DNA of 64,000 nt from Prosthecobacter sp. (GTDB taxonomy: Bacteria; Verrucomicrobiota; Verrucomicrobiia; Verrucomicrobiales; Verrucomicrobiaceae), in NCBI GenBank assembly GCA_019186985.1, contig JABARQ010000002.1, positions 1 to 64,000 of the forward strand, written 5' to 3'. Under the pieces are notes generated by a model. It did not search any database, was not told the origin of the DNA, and saw nothing but the letters and a program-made list of their open reading frames with translations. Below, piece by piece: positions 37,543 to 43,840 of this stretch. Position 1 is the stretch's first letter, and each line of letters opens with the position of its first letter. A program made the translations under genes and the position numbers.

Positions 37543-38769
37543 TTAGCTGGCTACGGGTTCAGACAGATCGGGAAGATCTACGGGTTCATAACCTTCATCG
37601 CCAGCGCTATCGGCTAGGAGTGAGAGACGTTCGAGTTCCAGACGGGCCGAGACACGATCCATGCGCAACATCTTGGCGAGCTGCCCTTCGGTGATCTCCC
37701 CGCGATCCTCATAGGCGTTTTTGGCGAGCAATCGATACCGAAGCGGCAGCATGGGCTGAGAAGGCGCGAGGCTGGCAAGTCCCAAGCTCTGGCGTGCCTG
37801 TTCTGGACGAAATCCGCGCTTTTTCAGTTCTTCCCACTTACCGAATGGCAGCCGCTTGAGTTCTTCCAAACGACGAAACATCGCTTCAGCCGAGACTCGA
37901 AACAAGGCGGCCAGCGCCATCACATCTGCAATGGTGACTCCTTTGCCGTGGGCTTGAATCGACTCGGAAAGGCGGCGCGTGACGCCCGTCCTAGGCATGA
38001 GGAAGTTCTTCGCAAACGCGTCGGCAAAGCGTTCTGCGGCACTTTTCCCCCAAGAACCATGCACGAGGTCCACATCTGCATGATAACGAGTGGTGAGGAA
38101 ATGTGCATACTCGTGAGCAAGCGACCAGTTGCCACGCTGTGGCGGATGTTTGCGATTGATGGCAATGCAGGCGCCGAGTTGGTCGTTGCACGCAAACAGG
38201 CCTCCCACACGCGGTGGAAGCTCGACATAGAAGACACGAATGCCCATGGATTCCTCCAGTAGGGCTCGCAGATCAGGAATCGGCCCGTCGCCGATGCCCA
38301 GTCGAGTCCGCTCAGCAGCGGCTACATCCTCGCCTAAATGGTCGGGATTCATGCCTGGCACATCAAGCGAATAAACAGGCGGGAAAGATGGCCGCAATGG
38401 ACGGCCATTGATCTGCTCCAGCACCACATAATCTTCCGCCAGAGATTCAAGCTCCGTTGCGGATGCCAGAAGCTCCGTCTCCGTCACGCCCTGCTCGCCT
38501 GGAGGAAGCCTGAACTGCGGCACAAAGGGCGTCACATTGGCCTTTCTGCCGACAAAATCCCCAGGTGCGCGACCATAGAGCTTCGACATTTCCACCAACT
38601 CAGTGGGTTGAACCTTACGCTCGCCCTTCTCAATCGCGACCAAAGTGGTTCTGACAATACCCAGCTTGTCCGCAACCTCTTGTTGCGTGAGGCCACGAGC
38701 CTTGCGGGCCTGTTGGAGCCTTTCACCAAGAAGGTGAGGTGCCATCACTTCTGACAGGTTATCTGACAT
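37543..38769 (-). CDS. XRE HTH plus ImmA/IrrE zinc peptidase regulator
   Basis: The protein has 408 residues. Residues 13-70 are an XRE helix-turn-helix (ERLQQARKARGLTQQEVADK, and TLVAIEKGER). Residues 150-300 are an ImmA/IrrE (COG2856) domain with zinc motif HEYAH (H219, E220, H223) and the downstream AAERFADAFAKNFLMP. Such proteins act as antitoxins or derepressors, cleaving or sensing partner proteins under stress or phage infection. It lies 21 bases after the QatC-like gene and 9 before the PIN gene, so it probably regulates the island through the palindromes at 40906-40970. Confidence 0.88.
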   Translation of the reverse strand: MSDNLSEVMAPHLLGERLQQARKARGLTQQEVADKLGIVRTTLVAIEKGERKVQPTELVEMSKLYGRAPGDFVGRKANVTPFVPQFRLPPGEQGVTETELLASATELESLAEDYVVLEQINGRPLRPSFPPVYSLDVPGMNPDHLGEDVAAAERTRLGIGDGPIPDLRALLEESMGIRVFYVELPPRVGGLFACNDQLGACIAINRKHPPQRGNWSLAHEYAHFLTTRYHADVDLVHGSWGKSAAERFADAFAKNFLMPRTGVTRRLSESIQAHGKGVTIADVMALAALFRVSAEAMFRRLEELKRLPFGKWEELKKRGFRPEQARQSLGLASLAPSQPMLPLRYRLLAKNAYEDRGEITEGQLAKMLRMDRVSARLELERLSLLADSAGDEGYEPVDLPDLSEPVAS

Positions 38770-38790
38770 GATTGGGTTCGAAGAGTGCTG

Positions 38791-40257
38791 TTAGGATGAA
38801 AGTGCGAGCTGGCTGGAAGAGGAACGGAGAGAGGCGAAGCACTCCCACTCCTTCCAGTAAGTAGAATAAAGAGAAACGATCCGGGCAGCGGCTTCATCGT
38901 GAGTGGTGCCAGACTGTTGAGCTGCCTCTGGCAGGCTCTTCCGCAACCAAGGATAAGCACCGCACAGAGCATTCCACGGGTCACTCGAATCGAGCAGGAT
39001 TCTCATTTCTAATGCTTGGGATGAAGTTCTAAAGAATGCCATTTCATCCGCCCCTCTACTGAGCCGGGCATGAGCAGTAATATCAGTCGAGTAACTGCTA
39101 GCAGGTTCGTTGATTTGGGCGGCGTGGGTCGAAACTCTGCGAAGGAGGCAAGACGAACAAACGCCGCATTGATACTCTTTGCGGGTGTAGTTGGGGAAGC
39201 GGTCACACGAGAAGGTCAGATTTACCAAGTCCGAGTTTCTTTGAACCGACGCCGAGGAGCACATCTGGCCCTTGGTCATGAATAGATAAGGATTCATGAT
39301 GCGGAACGGGGTGTCGAAAACCTTTTCAACAAGGCCAGCCATCCTGTTTAAAAACGCCGGGTGCGTTCCTCGGCTGGTCTGGCTCCCCAGCTGAGAGTAA
39401 TCCACTGGTAGGTTGAATCCACCGATGCCGTTTTCGAAAAGGTGAAGTTCGCATGCCGAGGAACTCAGTGCAGCGACGACACCCAGGATGACATGGATAA
39501 AGGCCCGCGTGCGCTGAGTGGGTTCCATCGCGGAGGCATCAAGTTTGCACTTCATTCCATACTCAACAGGCAGCCAAGCAACCACCTCCGGAAAGCGTTG
39601 CCGAATTGACATGACACAATCCTGCTGCTTCGCTTTCATCCGAGTATTCGTCTGCCCTGAGATCAAGGTCCAAGGGTGTGCGCTAGTGCCAAGTTGATCC
39701 AAAACGCCTGCGAGGGAGTCGAGGCCGCCGCTGAATAGTGCAAACCGCCCCCCGATTTGAGTCTCAGCATGTTTCCACCACTGCTGTGATTCACAGTTGG
39801 TTTGCTGGCGTCCTGGGCGTGCGTCAATTTCCCAATCGTCCTCGGTAAGGAAAGATAAAATCTCTTCCAACTGGCTCTTCACCGCCAGCCACTGACCGTA
39901 ATGCGATACAGGGATCGAAACACGAATTGAACGCCGCCAATGAGGTGACGCGTTCAACCCAAAAGGGCGGCGAGGTGCAAATCGATCAGCAAAATAGACA
40001 GCCAAGCCGAGCCAGAGCAGATCAACCTGCAAGCTGCTCAAGGGACGTTGGAAATGGCGAGCAAAGGTGTCCAAGTCTGCATCGAAATCCTGATCTTCAA
40101 AAGGCGGCACCCAGCCATTAGAACCGGCACAGCTGCGGGAGAAGCGCCAGTCACTGCCGAATTGAAAACGGAACTCAGGACGCGATAAGGCTGAGCTAGA
40201 ACGTCTAGCCTGTGCTTTCGGCTTAGTTGACAGAGCTTGTTCAAAGAGCGGTTTCAT
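38791..40257 (-). CDS. QatC/QueC-like PP-loop ATPase, predicted anti-phage protein
   Basis: The protein has 488 residues. The PP-loop SGGLDS is at 176-181, and a zinc-binding cysteine set C351...C364-x2-C367-x2-C370 (CGVCSSCLLRR) lies where QueC has its four-cysteine site. The length and the 170-residue N-terminal extension fit QatC of the Qat system rather than housekeeping QueC (about 230 residues). QueC-like enzymes activate a carboxylate and can attach 7-deazaguanine-type groups; in defence relatives they modify proteins. QatA (ATPase) and QatD (TatD DNase) are absent. It overlaps the upstream gene by 4 bases. Confidence 0.8.
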   Translation of the reverse strand: MKPLFEQALSTKPKAQARRSSSALSRPEFRFQFGSDWRFSRSCAGSNGWVPPFEDQDFDADLDTFARHFQRPLSSLQVDLLWLGLAVYFADRFAPRRPFGLNASPHWRRSIRVSIPVSHYGQWLAVKSQLEEILSFLTEDDWEIDARPGRQQTNCESQQWWKHAETQIGGRFALFSGGLDSLAGVLDQLGTSAHPWTLISGQTNTRMKAKQQDCVMSIRQRFPEVVAWLPVEYGMKCKLDASAMEPTQRTRAFIHVILGVVAALSSSACELHLFENGIGGFNLPVDYSQLGSQTSRGTHPAFLNRMAGLVEKVFDTPFRIMNPYLFMTKGQMCSSASVQRNSDLVNLTFSCDRFPNYTRKEYQCGVCSSCLLRRVSTHAAQINEPASSYSTDITAHARLSRGADEMAFFRTSSQALEMRILLDSSDPWNALCGAYPWLRKSLPEAAQQSGTTHDEAAARIVSLYSTYWKEWECFASLRSSSSQLALSS

Positions 40258-40901
40258 TGTGAAAGATCCTCCGATTCAAGTCCTTCGGGTGAGTGGTCGA
40301 TTTTTACTTTGTCATCGACCTTCGGGCGTCGTGCAGACGGTGAATCCCAGGCATCTTTGGCGAGTTGCCCCAGATCGGAGGCCGCCAAGCTCATCATCTT
40401 GGCTACATCGTCTCTCGCCTCAGCAGGCGTCAGCCCCCGGTGAAAAGCATGGTATTCCTTCATGGGCTCAATCGCCAACTGCTTGCAGAGATCATGGACG
40501 ATGAGTTCACCAAATTGTTGCGGCTTGCCTTCGACCTGATTGCCCAGCTTCTTTTGGATAACTCCCTCCATGAGACGCTCGGCAGCATCCCTGAGATGCC
40601 TCGTTGAATCATGCTGATTGTATTTAGTGCAGATGACGTCCAGCTCTTGGCCAAAAGCGGCTGCCATGTAGCTGGGGTCGTTCGAGAAGAGTTCGCTGCC
40701 ATTTCTCACTCGTTCATCTAACCCCGCTAAAGCGGAACTGATGTCACGAAGCGCATGAAGAGGTCGAGTGGCTATCTCTTTTCGGAGACCTTTGACAAGG
40801 CATGGCGCGATTTCTTCCAGTTCATTGCCATTTTTGGAAAGGTGGTAAACCTTCCCATAAAGGGGCTTCCTGCGTGCAAAGTCTTCGCCGTCTGCTGCCA
40901 T
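40254..40901 (-). CDS. Unknown protein, partner of the QatC-like gene
   Basis: The protein has 215 residues from ATG 40901. A GTG at 40925 would add 8 residues but would place a palindromic operator inside the gene. It is predicted mainly helical and soluble, charged, with no recognised motif. The 4-base overlap with the QatC-like gene shows tight coupling. In Qat systems a small uncharacterised QatB precedes QatC, so this may be its counterpart or a modification substrate. Codon use and GC are lower than in the flanking genes. Confidence 0.7.
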   Translation of the reverse strand: MAADGEDFARRKPLYGKVYHLSKNGNELEEIAPCLVKGLRKEIATRPLHALRDISSALAGLDERVRNGSELFSNDPSYMAAAFGQELDVICTKYNQHDSTRHLRDAAERLMEGVIQKKLGNQVEGKPQQFGELIVHDLCKQLAIEPMKEYHAFHRGLTPAEARDDVAKMMSLAASDLGQLAKDAWDSPSARRPKVDDKVKIDHSPEGLESEDLSQ

Positions 40902-40905
40902 AGTT

Positions 40906-40927
40906 TTGTGGGGTAATTGCCCCACAA
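40906..40927. promoter_or_regulatory. Palindromic operator candidate at the island promoter
   Basis: TTGTGGGG and CCCCACAA arms flank a six-base centre, ending five bases before the ATG at 40901. The position suits a repressor that blocks transcription or translation start; the XRE protein of the operon is the obvious candidate. Confidence 0.55.
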
Positions 40928-40938
40928 TGACATCGGCA

Positions 40939-40970
40939 TGCGTTTAGTCAAACGCAAACTGACAATGTCA
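40939..40970. promoter_or_regulatory. Two further small inverted repeats upstream of the island
   Basis: TGCGTTT/AAACGCA (40939-45 and 40950-56, four-base centre) and TGAC/GTCA around AAT (40960-40970) lie upstream of the first palindrome. The minus strand contains TTGACT within this region, a possible -35 box. Confidence 0.45.
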
Positions 40971-41010
40971 TTCAAATTTAGGAATCATATCACCGAATGT
41001 CAGATTTCCG

Positions 41011-43758
41011 CTATTCGCTCAATCCAGCTCCATCCGCCATCACGAGCAGCACGAGTTTCTGGAACTGAAGCCGCTCACCGGCCTTCACCGCTTTGCGATA
41101 CAGACTCACGCGATTGATCTCGCTGGGAAAGAGTTGCACTTCGGGCACATCGACCTTGGTAAAACCGGCTTTTTGCAGCGCTTCCTCCTGACTCGCCGCT
41201 TTCGGGCGAATGCTCGGTGTAAGGGCGAAGAGCGTGCCGGGCTTGGTGATGGTCACGTCGAGCTTTTCGATGCTGGTGCGATGAAACGGCAGGTCTTTGA
41301 CTGCCTCGGGCATTTCGTCGATGACGTAGTCGCGGTCGGTGAACAGTGTCACTCCGGGCTTCATGAAGGCGGCTGCCGGTGGAGGCGGGGCCGGCCACTG
41401 GATGCGTTTTTGGTTCGTCTGGGCTTCGAATGTGCCGACGGTCTCCAACCTGCCGAACATGATGCGCTCCTTGCGGCTTTCGGAGGTGTCGCCCTGGGTG
41501 ACACAGAGCCAGATCGTGCCCTCGTGCTCGTGGAAGGTCGGGTATTGGAAGGACTTCGGCGTTTCGAAGCGGTATTTGCGCTGCCAGGTTCTGCCGTCGC
41601 GGGAGATGTCGATGTTGAAGATGCTGCGGCCGACGTTCTGAATGCGCGTGGCCTCCTGCCAGCCGAGGTAATAGACGTCGCCGAACCGGTCGAAGGTTGG
41701 CTTGGAGTTGGTGCCGTTGGGCACCTGCGGCAGCGGTTTGCCGACACTCCACGCCTTGCCATTGGCGCTGGTGGTGAAGTGGTAGTTGCCCTTGTCGTTG
41801 CGCACGATGGCCATCCAGGTGCCATCGGGAAGCTTGTTGATGGCGGATTCACTGAGCTGCTCGGCCTGGGGTTCGTTGAAGTGACCGAGCACCTCAAAGG
41901 TCTCCAGGTCGTCATGGACGAGCGCTAGGGCGTTTTGTTTGCCGGTGAAGTTGTTCAGGGCGACGTAAAGGCTGCCATCGAAGCGCTTGAAGGAGTCGAA
42001 GATGAAGAAGGACGAGTCGCTGGCCTTCTTGGTGAAGCCCTGTGCGGCGGCGTCGGCATGGAAGTGCTGTGGTTGAAAGTCCAAGGTGCCCGCCGCGGTC
42101 TTGAGTTTCGCCTTGTGGATGGTCGGAGCGAACTCACTGCTCTTCAGGTCGAAGTCGCGAAACCACATCTGTGACTGGCGTTTGCCAGGATCTTCGCTGG
42201 TGAAGTAGCAGCGCAGCGTGCCGGCGTCTTTCTGAAGGATGCGCGGCACAAAGCAGGCGCCAACGGGAAGCTTCTCGTTTCCGAAGGGCTGTTCGCTCTT
42301 GGCGAAGTCGATGACTTTTTCCAGCTTCAGCGTCTTCAGGTTCACGATGGACATCGTGGCATAAATGAACGGCCATCCCGCGCTTTCGCCCGCCTTCACA
42401 TCGTTCGCCTCGGCGACGAGGTAGGTCCGGTCGCCGACACAGACGAACTCCGCATCATGCGCGCCCTTCACCTGCGTGGCGGAGGTGTTGATGAGCCGCT
42501 GCATGACGATGTCTCCTGCAAGTGCGGGATCCCATTCGGCGGGTAGGGGGCTTTCGGTGGATGTGGTGGCCTTCTTTGCCAAGGCATCGGTCTCGCTGAG
42601 CTTGAATCGGGTGCTGACGACGCTGCTCTTTTCCGGGCCGGCGGCATGCTGGATGTAGGTGGTGGCGATGAGGGTGCCGTTGCCGAGGAGTTCGAGATCG
42701 GAGTAGCCACAGTCGGTGTTGCCGGTGCCGGGCGCATCGGTGGGCCTGTGGTTGGCGTTGTGGAGGAGTTTGATGCGGTATTGGCCTTCGCGGCGGTTCA
42801 CAATGTCCTCGAAGGTGCCGACCCACGCGACGTAGTGTCCGTAGGTGGTGCTTGTTTTTGCCATGTCTCGGAAAGCGATGACAAGGCGGCCATCGGGAGC
42901 GTGTTTGATGACATGGCGATCTCCCGTGAGCGCGGCCGGGAGTTCTTTGGGTTCGCTCCAGGTGCGTGCATCGTCAGTGCTGACCGAAAAGAGCGAATGA
43001 TGCTGGCGCGTGTTTTCACGCATGAGCATGACGAGCTGCCTGCCGTCATCGGATCGAGTCACGCTTGGCTGGGCCCATTGGCCGGGGACGACGAGGATGA
43101 CGCGCTCCTTGCCCCAAGTCAGGCCGCCATCAAATGACTCGCTCTGCCAGACGACGGGATGCGGGTCCTTGGCGTTTTGGGGATCGCGACGGTCGGACCA
43201 CATGACGAGCCGTTTGCCGCCATCGAAGGACAGGATGCTCTTCGGGGCGACCTCGCCGACGAGGCCGAGTTCCTTCATCGGGGACCACGTTTTGCCAAGG
43301 TTTGTGGTAAACGCGCTGCGCAGGTTTCCAGGGAAGTCACAGCCACCGAAGATGAACAGCCGTTCGATGCCCTGCGGATCGGTGAGTCGATGGAGCACTG
43401 GCGTGGTCATTTTCACGAGCCGCCAGTCCGGCGGCGTGGACAAGGGCGGGCTCCAGGTGAGGCCTCCGTCATCACTGCGGGCGAGCGGGCCAAGGTGTCC
43501 CGCGTGATTCATGCACCACGCTGTGAACATGGTCCTGCCATCCGACATGAGCACCGTGTCGCAGTGGCCCTGGTATTCAGTCTCCGTGCCACGGGCGACG
43601 ATGACCTGCCTCGCCATATCGGCAGAGATGTCCACGGTTGGGATGGAGATTGTGCGAAACGTGTCCGGAGTGGGTCCGGCAAAGGCGGGAACGTCCACAG
43701 CATGGACAAATGCGCTGCATGATGTCGTAAAGAGGCAGCAAAGTAAGCGAAGGGACAT
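41011..43758 (-). CDS. Secreted BNR sialidase-like protein with truncated C-terminal module
   Basis: The protein has 915 residues with a signal peptide of about 20. Residues 40-430 are a sialidase-like propeller with Asp-boxes (SDDGGLTW, SFDGGLTW, STDDARTW). Residues 430-790 look like a second propeller. Residues 802-915 closely match the N-terminal domain of the 661-residue protein (LFTDRDYVIDEMPEAVKD, and LFPSEINRVSLYRK). The match stops abruptly at LVLLVMADGAGLSE, where the paralogue continues into the GH32/43-like module. The break lies beside the lower-GC defence island, so the gene is probably truncated by that insertion. It is still an intact reading frame and may be functional. Confidence 0.8.
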   Translation of the reverse strand: MSLRLLCCLFTTSCSAFVHAVDVPAFAGPTPDTFRTISIPTVDISADMARQVIVARGTETEYQGHCDTVLMSDGRTMFTAWCMNHAGHLGPLARSDDGGLTWSPPLSTPPDWRLVKMTTPVLHRLTDPQGIERLFIFGGCDFPGNLRSAFTTNLGKTWSPMKELGLVGEVAPKSILSFDGGKRLVMWSDRRDPQNAKDPHPVVWQSESFDGGLTWGKERVILVVPGQWAQPSVTRSDDGRQLVMLMRENTRQHHSLFSVSTDDARTWSEPKELPAALTGDRHVIKHAPDGRLVIAFRDMAKTSTTYGHYVAWVGTFEDIVNRREGQYRIKLLHNANHRPTDAPGTGNTDCGYSDLELLGNGTLIATTYIQHAAGPEKSSVVSTRFKLSETDALAKKATTSTESPLPAEWDPALAGDIVMQRLINTSATQVKGAHDAEFVCVGDRTYLVAEANDVKAGESAGWPFIYATMSIVNLKTLKLEKVIDFAKSEQPFGNEKLPVGACFVPRILQKDAGTLRCYFTSEDPGKRQSQMWFRDFDLKSSEFAPTIHKAKLKTAAGTLDFQPQHFHADAAAQGFTKKASDSSFFIFDSFKRFDGSLYVALNNFTGKQNALALVHDDLETFEVLGHFNEPQAEQLSESAINKLPDGTWMAIVRNDKGNYHFTTSANGKAWSVGKPLPQVPNGTNSKPTFDRFGDVYYLGWQEATRIQNVGRSIFNIDISRDGRTWQRKYRFETPKSFQYPTFHEHEGTIWLCVTQGDTSESRKERIMFGRLETVGTFEAQTNQKRIQWPAPPPPAAAFMKPGVTLFTDRDYVIDEMPEAVKDLPFHRTSIEKLDVTITKPGTLFALTPSIRPKAASQEEALQKAGFTKVDVPEVQLFPSEINRVSLYRKAVKAGERLQFQKLVLLVMADGAGLSE

Positions 43759-43813
43759 GATTCAAGAAAACGGCACACGCGGAGGGGTTTCGTGTCTTGA
43801 ATGTCATCATGAT

Positions 43814-43829
43814 GTGTTATGATATCACC
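43814..43829 (-). promoter_or_regulatory. Conserved CATAACAC promoter/operator element, copy 3
   Basis: On the minus strand the sequence GGTGATATCATAACAC ends 55 bases before the ATG at 43758. It has the same core and distance as the two other paralogues. Confidence 0.6.
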
Positions 43830-43840
43830 CTTGAGGGTGC

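Noticed and set aside
38791-40257. Assignment as housekeeping QueC for queuosine biosynthesis
   Set aside because: The protein is twice the usual length, has a large N-terminal extension and lies in a defence-like island without queD/queE/queF.
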